Positions 44,641 to 53,536 of a DNA stretch of 64,000 bases are shown here, piece after piece; the first letter of the stretch is position 1, and each line of letters begins with the position of its first letter. Where the stretch lies: the NCBI RefSeq assembly GCF_901827155.1, contig NZ_LR594660.1:775195-839194 (forward strand), written 5' to 3'. The position numbers were made by a program, and so were the translations under genes. Source of the DNA: Variovorax sp. PBL-H6. GTDB taxonomy: Bacteria > Pseudomonadota > Gammaproteobacteria > Burkholderiales > Burkholderiaceae_C. The notes under the pieces were generated by a model. That model did no database searches. It saw only the letters and a list, made by a program, of their open reading frames with translations, and was not told the DNA's origin.

Positions 44641-45126
44641 TTAGGCCACGGCCTCCATCGCCAGGGGGCGCAAGCTCGTTATTCGATAGCGCCGCCTGTC
44701 GTCCAGCACTACGAAAGCGCCGATGCCGGTCTTGTCCATGTGAAAACAGGCGTCGTTCACCAGCCCGGGCAGGTCAGAGATTTGCCGGTCGGAAAGCACT
44801 CCGGAGGTCGGAAATTGCTCGAGGTCGACCGCTCTGCCTGACACCTTGCTGTATGAGAGCGGAACGAACCTGACGCTGCCATCGCGCTGCGCCAACGCCA
44901 AGGTGACCTCGGCTTCGAAGCAGTAGTGGGTGTTCGGTATCACCCGGAGTTCGATGCGGGGGAGCGGAAGCCCCGACTCGTCACGCGGAAGCGGTTCGTG
45001 CCGCATCCAGTCGACGCCAAAGTCGATTTCTCTCTCGAGTGTGCGGATGCGCTCTTCGGCTTCCTCTAGTTCGACGTCTTTCAGGTCGAGCAACTCTTCC
45101 AGTCGAGATTCGGTCGCGGTTGTCAT
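44641..45126 (-). CDS. Hypothetical protein with N-terminal coiled coil
   Basis: A 161-residue soluble protein. Residues 8-35 form a Glu/Leu-rich coiled coil (RLEELLDLKDVELEEAEERI); the rest looks like a mixed alpha/beta domain. ATG 45126 begins the coiled coil. A weak TACACC -10 box lies at 45177-45182. No family recognised. Confidence 0.5.
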   Translation of the reverse strand: MTTATESRLEELLDLKDVELEEAEERIRTLEREIDFGVDWMRHEPLPRDESGLPLPRIELRVIPNTHYCFEAEVTLALAQRDGSVRFVPLSYSKVSGRAVDLEQFPTSGVLSDRQISDLPGLVNDACFHMDKTGIGAFVVLDDRRRYRITSLRPLAMEAVA

Positions 45127-45194
45127 GTTTGTCCTTGTGATGATTGCCCCCTTGCACAGGGCGTTGATGTCCTCCCGGTGTAGCGACCCAAAAG

Positions 45195-45221
45195 CGAAAG
45201 CCGGCACGGGGCCGGCTTTGC
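45195..45221 (-). terminator. Terminator after topoisomerase fragment
   Basis: AAAGCCGGC/GCCGGCTTT stem with CTTTT on the minus strand; ends the long tra operon. Confidence 0.85.
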
Positions 45222-45238
45222 ATGCGGAGGCAGGCGAG

Positions 45239-46081
45239 TTACTTGCTGATGTTCTCGTCAATCCAGCGCGACAGTTCGCGGCCGTCCTTCAGCGCGTCAT
45301 CAGGCACAGTCAGGCCCTTCTCCTTGGCGATGCGGCCGGCGAACGCAATCTGCTTTTCGCTCGGACGCATGGCCGCGTCCTTGTTCTCGTCGATGAACGC
45401 CTTGCAGGCGTCCCAGTCGGCCATGACGTCGTCAGGGACCTTCTTGCCGACCTTGTCGGCGATGCGCTTCGCGAACTCCAGCATCTTGTCGCTGGGTTTG
45501 TTCGCACGTTTGGGGGTGTCAGTCATGCTTGATGAGCCTTCAGTTGAGGAGGTGGATGCGAGGCGCATTGAAGGCGCCACTTGAAATATAGAAACCAGCT
45601 GTCGCACGTTGTCTGCGACGCCGGCTTCAAAGGCTTTGCCGCCACCTGAAACGGCAACGCCATCAAGTTCTGCTTGCCAGCGTGCCGTGAGCGCAACGTC
45701 CGTGAGCTCGGGCATGATGGATTCAAGCCAGGTGATGAAGTCGAGACCCTTCGGGGTCGCGGTGATGGTCTTTCCCGAGGCCTTGATGTACTTGACGGCC
45801 TTGAGCTTCTCGATGGTTTCCGCACGGGTCGCGGCAGTGCCGATGCCAGAGGCTTCCTTGGTCCTGATGGCCTTGCGAAGAGTCGCGTCTTCCACGAACT
45901 TCGCGGCGCCCTTCATGTCGTCGAGCAGCGTTCCCTCCGTATAGGGCTTGGGGGCTCGCGTTTTGCGGGTCTTCAGTTCAACGCGAACGACGGTCGCCAG
46001 CTCGCCGTCCTCGAGGAAGGGCAGGCGCTGCGCCTTTTCATCTTTTTCGACGTCTGCTGCGTCAGCTTTCGCGGTGGCCAT
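45239..46081 (-). CDS. Topoisomerase III C-terminal fragment
   Basis: A 280-residue protein matching only the C-terminal part of a type IA topoisomerase (TopB/TraE-like): LPFLEDGELATVVRVELKT, then the PYTEGTLLDDM...GIGTAATRAETIEKL segment, and two tandem C-terminal repeats (KPSDKMLEFAKRIADK and RPSEKQIAFAGRIAKE). The N-terminal TOPRIM domain and the active-site tyrosine domain are absent, so it cannot cut DNA by itself. It starts 5 bases after the signal peptidase gene. It could be a decayed gene or a retained DNA-binding module. Confidence 0.75.
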   Translation of the reverse strand: MATAKADAADVEKDEKAQRLPFLEDGELATVVRVELKTRKTRAPKPYTEGTLLDDMKGAAKFVEDATLRKAIRTKEASGIGTAATRAETIEKLKAVKYIKASGKTITATPKGLDFITWLESIMPELTDVALTARWQAELDGVAVSGGGKAFEAGVADNVRQLVSIFQVAPSMRLASTSSTEGSSSMTDTPKRANKPSDKMLEFAKRIADKVGKKVPDDVMADWDACKAFIDENKDAAMRPSEKQIAFAGRIAKEKGLTVPDDALKDGRELSRWIDENISK

Positions 46082-46085
46082 GTGG

Positions 46086-46610
46086 TTACCAGGTCAAGAG
46101 GGGAACAAGGGTGCGGGTGAGGCGCTCGTGGGCAATACGTCCCAGGTAGCGCGAGTCGAGGCTGTTCGTGTGGGCGGGTGCCAGCAGCAGGTACTCCCCG
46201 CGGGGAATCGCTCCGGCCAGGCCCTCTGCACGCGGCATCGGGCGTCCGCGGCTGTCGGCCGATGCAAAGGCGACGTCGGCGTGCTTCCCCGCAGCGGAGG
46301 ACACGCGAAGGGACGCATCGACCTCGACCACGTCACCAGGCAAGCCCAGCGCGTACTTGCACAGCTGAAACCCATCGGGGAAGTAGTGGCGCGCCTCCGC
46401 CCAAGTCGGTGCCGAATAGGCGAAGCAGCCAATCTGACCGCGCACCAGGGGCGTCGTTGTCGCCTCGGTGGACAAATAGAGTCCCCGTGGAATCGATGCG
46501 GTGACGTTCCAGGACAGCGAGTACGGGACGACCTTCACGTACACATGAATCGCCAGCACAGAGCATGCGAGGATGATGAAGAAGCGCTCGAAGGCGTCGC
46601 GCGAAATCAC
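46086..46610 (-). CDS. Conjugative signal peptidase, TraF-type (S26)
   Basis: A 174-residue inner-membrane peptidase: one N-terminal helix (about 10-30), catalytic Ser39 in SIPRGLYL, and Lys near 89 in KYALGLPGD, the Ser/Lys pair of S26 peptidases. Such enzymes process the conjugative pilin precursor. ATG 46610 overlaps the trbI stop by 4 bases (ATGA). Named TraF in RP4, so it must not be confused with the F-type TraF at 42617. Confidence 0.85.
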   Translation of the reverse strand: MISRDAFERFFIILACSVLAIHVYVKVVPYSLSWNVTASIPRGLYLSTEATTTPLVRGQIGCFAYSAPTWAEARHYFPDGFQLCKYALGLPGDVVEVDASLRVSSAAGKHADVAFASADSRGRPMPRAEGLAGAIPRGEYLLLAPAHTNSLDSRYLGRIAHERLTRTLVPLLTW

Positions 46611-47128
46611 GGGATAACGCTTTCACCGCTGGGGGCCACCGTCGTCTGCGGGCGACGGCTGGTCAGCGGCCCCATCAGCATGGTCGGTGCAACGTCCAGC
46701 GTGTATGCCACGGCGTCTCGCGTCGGGGCATTGGTCGGCATGCCGAGTTTCTTCAGCACGTCGTCGGTGATGTCGCGCGACACGCCGTGGGCCACCGATT
46801 GCTTCACGAGCACCAGCGTGCCCTCCCCTGCCACCTCCTCAATGGTCTTGCGGGTGCGTTCGGTAAGTCCCAGGAGGATTTCGTTCGCCTCGGCGACGTC
46901 CGCGCTGCCGGGCTTGAGGAACGCGGAGGCGACTGCGCGCTGCGCATTGGCAAACTTCACCACATCGAAGGTCACCGCGTTCACCGTGGATGTCCCGCCG
47001 CCGCCTTGTCCCAACGGAGAGAAGCGCAGCAGGAGCACTACGACCATCACGGCAAGCAAAAGCGTACCCCCGAGATAGGGAGCGAGCAGCTTGAAAATTT
47101 CGCCTTGTGAAGTGGTGTCGTCGTTCAT
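46607..47128 (-). CDS. trbI: Conjugation protein TrbI (F-type)
   Basis: A 173-residue inner-membrane protein with one N-terminal helix (about 15-35) and a periplasmic domain with TFDVVKFANAQRAVASAFL and VLVKQSVAHGVSRDITDDVLKKLG, which agree with the F-plasmid TrbI pattern (FNMKQTVDAF..., ISREI..). TrbI affects pilus retraction. Directly after traC as in F. ATG 47128. Confidence 0.8.
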   Translation of the reverse strand: MNDDTTSQGEIFKLLAPYLGGTLLLAVMVVVLLLRFSPLGQGGGGTSTVNAVTFDVVKFANAQRAVASAFLKPGSADVAEANEILLGLTERTRKTIEEVAGEGTLVLVKQSVAHGVSRDITDDVLKKLGMPTNAPTRDAVAYTLDVAPTMLMGPLTSRRPQTTVAPSGESVIP

Positions 47129-47143
47129 GTTCACGTCTTGAAA

Positions 47144-47170
47144 GCAAACGCCCGGCATCGCCGGGCGTTC
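47144..47170 (-). terminator. Intercistronic hairpin between traC and trbI
   Basis: AACGCCCGG/CCGGGCGTT stem with TTTGCTTTC on the minus strand. Inside the operon it may attenuate the trbI-signal peptidase-topoisomerase part. Confidence 0.6.
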
Positions 47171-47187
47171 TGATGGACTCTCGCGCG

Positions 47188-49800
47188 TCAGGCGGCGTCT
47201 TGGCCACCCCACATTCGCGCGTAATCCTCCATTGCCAGCTTGTCGATGGCGTCCTCCAGCGTCATGCCTGACTCGGTGAGCTTGTTCAGCCTGATGATGT
47301 CGGTCGCCCTCGACGAGAACGTGTAGTAGGAGTGTTTATCCGTCACGAAGCGGTACACGCCCGCGCCGGCGTCATTGCGCACGAAGACCTCGGAAAACCC
47401 CTCGCCGGATTTCACGGACTTGATGAGCTCGATGGTGGCCTCGTCCGCCGAAATTCGCTTGTGGTCGACCGCGTAGTCGATGGACTCCTTCTTCTGGTGA
47501 AGAATGAACTGCCACGCGGCGTTTTCCACCGCAGCCATTGCTGCCTCGGACTTCGTAAAATCCTGGAAGGACTGCGTGATGACCCCGGCGACGCCGTTGT
47601 ACTTACGCATCCGGCGGAAGGCGGTTTCGATGAACTTGCCGGTGCTGAGGCCGCCCATCAAGTCCCAGGCTTCGTCGATTGCCAGCAGCTTCGGGAGGGC
47701 CCGGTCGGAGAGGTACATCTCCTTCGTGCACTGGAACATCACCAGCTGCAGCACGACCGACTGGAGCTGTGGGTCCTGTTTGAGCTCTTCGAGTTCAATC
47801 ACGACCAGAGGCTTGTTGAAGGAAACCTCACGCGGGCCGGTGAACCACGCGCTGTAGCGGCCATGGGAATACGCCATGAGCTGCATCGCGAGCTGGTGGG
47901 CCAGCTCCGGCGACGCGCCGTCCCAGACTTCCAGCTCTTCGACGACGTGCTTGAGTTCGGTAGCTGCAGCAAACTTTCGCCATGCCTTTTCGACCACGAT
48001 TTCGAGCAGCTGATACTGGAACTGAGGCACATCCTCCGACTTGGTCAGGGGGAATGCCATCAGGCGCAGCAGCTCCTTGAGCATCGGCATGAGCTCGTTC
48101 AGGTCATCGACGGTGTTGATGCCGGTGAAGGGGTTCATCGACCGCGGCTTCTCCGCGTCGAAGACCAGGTTCTCACCGCCCATGACGGTACAGAAGCGGT
48201 GGTACGACCGCCCCACGTCGATAATGCGCGCGATACCGCCGCGGGAAAGGAAGTCGCAGACCAGCTCGTTGGTCAGGAATGACTTGCCCGAGCCAGAGGC
48301 GGCTACCACGACGAAGTTGTAGTTCGTGGAGTCCTTCCACAGCAGGTCGAAAGTTGCAAGTTGGCCCGAACGGGAAGTCAGCAGTAGGCCCGCGTGCTCC
48401 GGACCCGTACCGCGCCAGTCACCCTGGACTTGCATCATGGAGGCCGCGTTGATGGAACTCATCAGCCAAGCCCGCTGCATCCCGCGGTTCGGAGGGTCCA
48501 TCGCCGGGACATACTGCAACGGCAGCGACGCGATGAACACCGGCAGGGAGATGTAGGGCTCGTCAGAAATTCGGAATCCGGCGCCTCGGAAAAAGCCCTT
48601 CACGCGCTCGGTCTGCTGTCGGGCCTCATCGGGCGGCGTGTACAGGTTGATGCCCGTGTAGGCGCGCACCAAGCGGTGCCCCTTGCTCGTTTCCTTGAGC
48701 AACGCTTCTGCGCGGTCCCGACGCTCGTAGAGGTGGCCCATCATCGAACGGAACCACTGGCTCTCAGACATCGTCTGCTTGTTCAGCATGCCGAACTTGC
48801 CCAGCAGGTCATCCTTCGAGTCATCGGGATGGAGAATGTGGACCGTCGTGTATGCCCAGTATGGACACGTGATACGGTCGTCCCAGGACATCGGGTCCCC
48901 GAGGGTGCGCGCCATGCTCGGCAGGTAGTGCGTATGGGGCGCCGCATCGACCGTGAGGCAACTCACGACAACGTCAGGCACGTGCTCGCCGTCCGCGTTC
49001 GTATCCCCTGCGTGCTTGCTGAAGCCGATGCGGCCGTCGCGCAAAACGCTGACACGGGTATTGCGGGACATGAGGTCCGCCGAGACCGGTTGGCCAGGCG
49101 TCGCCTCGAAAATACGTTCGGAGGGCTCGAGGTGCGGATTCAGAAGCTCCCAGAGCAGGAACTTGATGTCGACCTCAGCCATTTCCATCGATTGCATGCC
49201 CACGGCCGACAACGCGCTGGCGACCGTGTTGCGGCAATCACGCATCGTCTGGCGAAAGGCACGCATTTCGACTTCGCTTTTCACGTCACCCGTGAATGGA
49301 ACGCGCGCGGCGACGTACCACTGCATCATGCGCGGATGCATGCGCGTGCGGGGCAGCATCGATGGGCCCAGGGCGGTGGTGAGCAGGAAGTCGCGGCGGC
49401 GCTCAACGATTTGTCGCAGTAGCGGGTTGTTCGTTTTGGCGAGGCGCGCGTTCGCCCAGGTGTTCACGAAGCCCTCGACCTGCGGGGTCACGAGTTTGCC
49501 GAATTGCAAGACCGACTCGGGCGGGAGACCCACCATGGCGGCCTCGATAGCACCTTCGGCGTTCACGCCGGCGACATTGAGCGGTGAGATGGCGAGCAGG
49601 AAGCCGATGGCCGGCCCGTGCCCGTCATCGAGGTACATGAAATTCGTCTCGTCATCGAAGAACCGATACGTGAATAGCGACGAGAACGATTCCCGGTCGG
49701 TCATGGCTGCCGCCGCCGACATCGTGGCGGGGACCGCCATGGGGGCGTCCGGCTTTACGAACGCAGTGAGGCGCTTGAGCAACTTGCCTGCTTGTTTCAA
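47188..49800 (-). CDS. traC: Conjugation ATPase TraC (VirB4 family)
   Basis: An 870-residue cytoplasmic ATPase of F-type secretion systems. Walker A ASGSGKS near 498-505 and Walker B LLAIDEAWDL near 705-713, with a conserved QSFQDF region following. The N-terminal half is the TraC/VirB4 barrel domain. It energises pilus assembly and substrate transfer. Order V-C-trbI matches F. Full length. Confidence 0.95.
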   Translation of the reverse strand: MKQAGKLLKRLTAFVKPDAPMAVPATMSAAAAMTDRESFSSLFTYRFFDDETNFMYLDDGHGPAIGFLLAISPLNVAGVNAEGAIEAAMVGLPPESVLQFGKLVTPQVEGFVNTWANARLAKTNNPLLRQIVERRRDFLLTTALGPSMLPRTRMHPRMMQWYVAARVPFTGDVKSEVEMRAFRQTMRDCRNTVASALSAVGMQSMEMAEVDIKFLLWELLNPHLEPSERIFEATPGQPVSADLMSRNTRVSVLRDGRIGFSKHAGDTNADGEHVPDVVVSCLTVDAAPHTHYLPSMARTLGDPMSWDDRITCPYWAYTTVHILHPDDSKDDLLGKFGMLNKQTMSESQWFRSMMGHLYERRDRAEALLKETSKGHRLVRAYTGINLYTPPDEARQQTERVKGFFRGAGFRISDEPYISLPVFIASLPLQYVPAMDPPNRGMQRAWLMSSINAASMMQVQGDWRGTGPEHAGLLLTSRSGQLATFDLLWKDSTNYNFVVVAASGSGKSFLTNELVCDFLSRGGIARIIDVGRSYHRFCTVMGGENLVFDAEKPRSMNPFTGINTVDDLNELMPMLKELLRLMAFPLTKSEDVPQFQYQLLEIVVEKAWRKFAAATELKHVVEELEVWDGASPELAHQLAMQLMAYSHGRYSAWFTGPREVSFNKPLVVIELEELKQDPQLQSVVLQLVMFQCTKEMYLSDRALPKLLAIDEAWDLMGGLSTGKFIETAFRRMRKYNGVAGVITQSFQDFTKSEAAMAAVENAAWQFILHQKKESIDYAVDHKRISADEATIELIKSVKSGEGFSEVFVRNDAGAGVYRFVTDKHSYYTFSSRATDIIRLNKLTESGMTLEDAIDKLAMEDYARMWGGQDAA

Positions 49801-49839
49801 AGATATCTCCTACGTGGGCTGTGGTGGCGCTGCCGACGT

Positions 49840-50478
49840 TCAGTTGAGTCGCTGGTACGGTTGCGTAATGCCGTTCGATGTCGAAGGTGCAGGTGCTGAC
49901 GAAGTTGTCGTTCCGGTAGCCGCCTTTGACTCGGGCGGTTTTGACGGACCGCTCGGCGTCGTGGCACGGTTGGTGGAGTTCACTTCCTTGGGGGTGAATC
50001 CCAGCTGATTGGGCTTGGTGGGCTCAAACATCCCGCCTGCGGCCGCTGCGCCAGGCTTGGTCAGGCTGCCGTAGTTCCAGGCGCCAGGTGTGGCGAAGTA
50101 CGTGTACTCGCCAGACCGCAGGTTTCCGTCGGCATCGACGTACGGCGCAACCCAGACGCGCATTACTTTCGGTTGTTTGAACACCGGCAGCCCCTGCTGC
50201 GCCGCGTCGGGCATGTTCGACGCTTCCCCGCGGAAGAATGGCTGCGCAGCCTCAGGCGACTGCTCGCCCGTCTTGGCGGTGCGAGGCTGGCTTTCAAAGA
50301 CGGATTGTTTGTGATTGCCTGCGCCCTTCCCTTTAGTCGAAAGCTTGTACGCATCCTCCATCGAGGCGCATTTCGCGGCGGGCACATCGGCGAGCGCGCA
50401 TTCGTATTCGACGTGGCCCAAGCCAGCACAGGCCGACAGCAAGGCGGTCACGGAGGCAGCAATAAGGAGGCGTTTCAT
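49840..50478 (-). CDS. traV: Conjugation lipoprotein TraV (VirB7-like)
   Basis: A 212-residue outer-membrane lipoprotein with lipobox LLSAC (Cys17) and two more conserved cysteines (about 30 and 41), then MRVWVAPYVDADGNL. Pro/Ser/Thr-rich tail. TraV stabilises the TraK-TraB core complex. ATG 50478 begins the signal peptide. Confidence 0.85.
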   Translation of the reverse strand: MKRLLIAASVTALLSACAGLGHVEYECALADVPAAKCASMEDAYKLSTKGKGAGNHKQSVFESQPRTAKTGEQSPEAAQPFFRGEASNMPDAAQQGLPVFKQPKVMRVWVAPYVDADGNLRSGEYTYFATPGAWNYGSLTKPGAAAAGGMFEPTKPNQLGFTPKEVNSTNRATTPSGPSKPPESKAATGTTTSSAPAPSTSNGITQPYQRLN

Positions 50479-50494
50479 AGGAACTCCGGGTCTT

Positions 50495-50794
50495 TCATTC
50501 ATTCGTGTCGGTGGGGTCCATCTGGCGGTCCAAGCCCTTGCCAGTAGCGGTGTCGAACACCACCCCCATCAAGAAGTAGCGAGCGGACTTATCCGCATAG
50601 GCAACCTCTCCGTTTTCTAGTTGCAGCGTGACGAGCCCTGGCACTGCGGCGGGCCACGCCTTCAGGAAGCGGGTGCCGCGCAGGGTGCCGCGCAAGCGCG
50701 AGAGAACCTCGTCCGCTTCAAGCTGAGTCAGACGCCCGCCAACTTCGGCGGCGGGCATCACGGCTGCAGCGGGTGGTGGCGCCGCCGTGGCCAT
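50495..50794 (-). CDS. DsbC N-terminal-domain-like protein
   Basis: A 99-residue protein. The segment GLVTLQLENGEVAYADKSARYFLMGVVFD (about 52-80) matches the DsbC N-terminal dimerisation domain, but the thioredoxin domain with CxxC is missing and no signal peptide is visible. Its start overlaps the traB stop (TGATG). DsbC-like proteins are usual between traB and traV in F-like systems, so this looks like a stripped version kept in place. Confidence 0.65.
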   Translation of the reverse strand: MATAAPPPAAAVMPAAEVGGRLTQLEADEVLSRLRGTLRGTRFLKAWPAAVPGLVTLQLENGEVAYADKSARYFLMGVVFDTATGKGLDRQMDPTDTNE

Positions 50795-52173
50795 CAGTTG
50801 TTCGGCTTGACTTCTTGAACGAACTGCGACTCACCCGTTCCCCAGTTCAGCGAGACGCTGTTGGTGAAGACGATGGTCCCGGTTCGTCCGGTGTCGATGG
50901 ACACCACCGGGAAGATGGCTTGCGCCTCTTTCAGGTAGAACTCCGCGATTTGCTGCGCTGCCGTTTGAGCGCCAGAGAGGCCGGACGCCCGCAACGCCGC
51001 CGCACCGCCCAACGAGCTCATAGTGGAGCCTGTCGACAGGTTGGACGTCACGGTGCCCTGGGCCTGACCCAGTGCACCGGAGAGACCCTGTGCAAAACCA
51101 GCGAGGAGCGCCTTGCCAAGGCGTGCGCCTTGACGGTCCATCACTTTGCCGCGAAGCCCTAGCTTCCCGTCACTGTCCACCACGTAGCCTGCGACTTCCT
51201 GCGACAGAATCAGGCGGTCGCCCTTATCCACGCACGAGAGGCGATTGAACCGCACGTACACCCGCTCGGCAGACAGGTCGCCGTAGCCGTTGCCCAGCAC
51301 GAAGCAGTTCTTGAGGCGGTACTTGGCGGCACCAGGCAGCGTGGCCTGCTCCGTCACGTTCATCAGAACAGGCATCGGATTCGATTGCGTCGTCACCGAC
51401 GTACCCGCGTCCAGGCCGTTGAGCAGCACGACGGGTGCGAAGCCGCCTGCCGGCAGGAGCCCGGCAGACTCGTTCTTCTTGTACGAAATCTTCGAGTTGA
51501 CGGAGGGGCCTCCTGCGGGTGCGACTGCAGCGCTGGTGTCCTTCACCTCGAAGACCATCGGTGCGACCGGGGCGGATTGCATCGTTGGCGTAATGGGAGG
51601 CAGCGAAGCGCCAGACGCACCGGGGCCTGCGGGAATGGGAATCCCCCCTGCCGGCCGCGCGGGCGCAGCCGGAGGCGGCGGGGGAGCCTCTGGTGCTGCG
51701 AGCGAGCCGATGCCGCCACTGTTGCCTTGGCTGGGTGGGGGCACGACGCCGGCAGGCAGGGGCGTATTCGACCTTGCACCGGTGCCGCCGTTGGCAGCCG
51801 CATTCCGGGCAGCAAGGTCTTGCTGCGCGACGCGCTCCTTCAGCGAGAGGTTGTCGGACTTGAGCTGCTCCAGCATTTGCTTGAAGCCCTCCAAGTCCTT
51901 GCCGAACTTGGCCTCGAACGCCACCTTGTCCGCGTTGGGCGGGGTCACGTTAATCATGGCCGCCTCTTTCTTCGGGCCATCGGGCAAGTTCGACTTCTTG
52001 TCGGAGAAGGCGGCCGTGCTGATGACGGCGACGCCCGCCAGGCCGACGGCGACATAGAGCCAGCGACGTTGGACGTTCTTTTGCTTGCCGCCGACCTTGA
52101 TGGCCGATGCGGACGCGGGTGCCGCCTTCGACTTGTTGTTGATGAACAGTCCTGGCTTTTTGTCGTCACTCAT
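50794..52173 (-). CDS. traB: Conjugation core protein TraB (VirB10-like)
   Basis: A 459-residue protein that spans both membranes. Cytosolic N-terminus, membrane helix (about 38-57), coiled coil (75-110), Pro-rich stretch (130-190) and C-terminal beta domain with RVYVRFNRLSCVDKGDRLILSQEVAGYVVDSDGK, typical TraB/VirB10. It opens and links the inner and outer membrane parts of the channel. Confidence 0.93.
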   Translation of the reverse strand: MSDDKKPGLFINNKSKAAPASASAIKVGGKQKNVQRRWLYVAVGLAGVAVISTAAFSDKKSNLPDGPKKEAAMINVTPPNADKVAFEAKFGKDLEGFKQMLEQLKSDNLSLKERVAQQDLAARNAAANGGTGARSNTPLPAGVVPPPSQGNSGGIGSLAAPEAPPPPPAAPARPAGGIPIPAGPGASGASLPPITPTMQSAPVAPMVFEVKDTSAAVAPAGGPSVNSKISYKKNESAGLLPAGGFAPVVLLNGLDAGTSVTTQSNPMPVLMNVTEQATLPGAAKYRLKNCFVLGNGYGDLSAERVYVRFNRLSCVDKGDRLILSQEVAGYVVDSDGKLGLRGKVMDRQGARLGKALLAGFAQGLSGALGQAQGTVTSNLSTGSTMSSLGGAAALRASGLSGAQTAAQQIAEFYLKEAQAIFPVVSIDTGRTGTIVFTNSVSLNWGTGESQFVQEVKPNN

Positions 52174-52963
52174 CGCCGAGCTCCTCCACTACGAACAGTT
52201 GCGGGCTGCTGTTTGCGTCCACGGTGTCGCCGTCCAGCAGCACAGCGTTGATGCCTTCACGGTAGAACTGATTCGGGCTGACCACGGCGGTCTGGTCCTG
52301 TGCAGCAACCAGCGAGAAAACCAAGATTCGCTTGGCGCCGTCGCTCCAGCCCGCCATTGGTACGACCGTGAACTTGTCGAAACGGGTCGGCCGGGGGAGG
52401 CTCACGGGCTCGAAGCCGCTCGGCGGTTCGCCGCCAGTCGTCAGCGTCTTCAGCAGCTCGATATCCGCGCCGCGCGGCGAGGACCCCTTTTGTCCGTCGC
52501 TCACGAGAGGGCCTTGGGTGCGCGCGGCAGACGGGGGCTTGAGTCGAGCACCATTCACTGGGTAAGTGATGCCTGGCACAGCCTTGGGCACCACGCGCAA
52601 CTTCTCTACCTTGCCGCTTTGCAGCTCCACCACCATCTGTACCGGGCGGTCGGCACCACGCGTGAACTGCAGCAGTACCTGGGTACCGCCCGAGAGCGTG
52701 ATTGGGTCGCCGGAGACAGGCGAGCCCGCCGGGAAGATGAAGCGCTTTGCAGGTTCGCTGAAGACGAAGGTATTGAATTCGTAGTCGGACACCGTCACGA
52801 CGCCCGGCTCGGGCAGTTCGATGGTGGCACCCTTGACGGGCTCGACTTGCTTCTTCGCGGGGGCAGCGAATGCCGTAGCCGAGAGCGCAAGCCCAGCGAC
52901 GAGTGCCAGAGCCACGGCGAGTGGCTGCTTATTTGTCTTGTTGTTGACGCAGGTCGGCGACAT
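52166..52963 (-). CDS. traK: Conjugation core protein TraK (VirB9-like)
   Basis: A 265-residue secreted protein with signal peptide (AFAAP near 33) and beta-rich TraK domain (VTVSDYEFNTFVFSEPAKRFIFP). Binds TraV and TraB to form the outer-membrane core. AAGGGG lies 7 bases before ATG 52963. It overlaps traE by 35 bases. Confidence 0.9.
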   Translation of the reverse strand: MSPTCVNNKTNKQPLAVALALVAGLALSATAFAAPAKKQVEPVKGATIELPEPGVVTVSDYEFNTFVFSEPAKRFIFPAGSPVSGDPITLSGGTQVLLQFTRGADRPVQMVVELQSGKVEKLRVVPKAVPGITYPVNGARLKPPSAARTQGPLVSDGQKGSSPRGADIELLKTLTTGGEPPSGFEPVSLPRPTRFDKFTVVPMAGWSDGAKRILVFSLVAAQDQTAVVSPNQFYREGINAVLLDGDTVDANSSPQLFVVEELGDE

Positions 52964-53519
52964 GCAAGTACCCCTTGTAAACCTTGTAGGTGATGACGTA
53001 AGTCAGCTTGGCGCGCAGCGTTTCCTTGCCGCCGACCCAGCGCAACTGGGTGCCATCGATTTGGACGCGCTTGCCGTCCGGAGAGACCTTGACTTCGGAC
53101 GGATAGAACGACTGGGTCACCCCCCGACGCTTGAAGTCCTCGGCCTGCGCGAGCAGTGGCTCGCGTTGTTCGCCATACAGGTCCTCCGTGAGCCGGTTCA
53201 GGAACCGGGTCGTTTGCGTAACGACGTTGTCCGGAATGAAATTCAGGATGAGTGAGGCATCGGACATGGCCGCGTTCGCCATGTACTCGGAGCTCGTGCC
53301 GCGAATCTCGCCGTTGGTGGTCACGGTGACACGGGTGCCGGAGGCGGCCAAGTCGTGCGGCACGAGAACCACAGGCGTGTTGCGCTGCTGATAGATGAGC
53401 GCGCTGACCAGGAAGATGACAGCCACACCAAGGGTGTAGGTGGCGCTCTTCCAGGCCTGCGCGGTTTTGAACGCGTTTGCGACGCTGTCCAGGTAGTTGT
53501 TTTGTTTCGGGTCTGACAT
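52929..53519 (-). CDS. traE: Conjugation protein TraE (VirB8-like)
   Basis: A 196-residue inner-membrane protein: N-terminal cytosolic part, one helix (about 26-44), and a periplasmic domain with NTF2-like character (FLNRLTEDLYGEQREPLLAQAEDFKRRGVTQSFYPSEV), typical TraE. Order L-E-K-B as in F. Confidence 0.92.
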   Translation of the reverse strand: MSDPKQNNYLDSVANAFKTAQAWKSATYTLGVAVIFLVSALIYQQRNTPVVLVPHDLAASGTRVTVTTNGEIRGTSSEYMANAAMSDASLILNFIPDNVVTQTTRFLNRLTEDLYGEQREPLLAQAEDFKRRGVTQSFYPSEVKVSPDGKRVQIDGTQLRWVGGKETLRAKLTYVITYKVYKGYLHVADLRQQQDK

Positions 53520-53536
53520 GTGTTAGGCCTGGTGGC

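Noticed and set aside
46086..46610. Prepilin peptidase
   Set aside because: It has the Ser/Lys pair of S26 signal peptidases, not the aspartates of prepilin peptidases.
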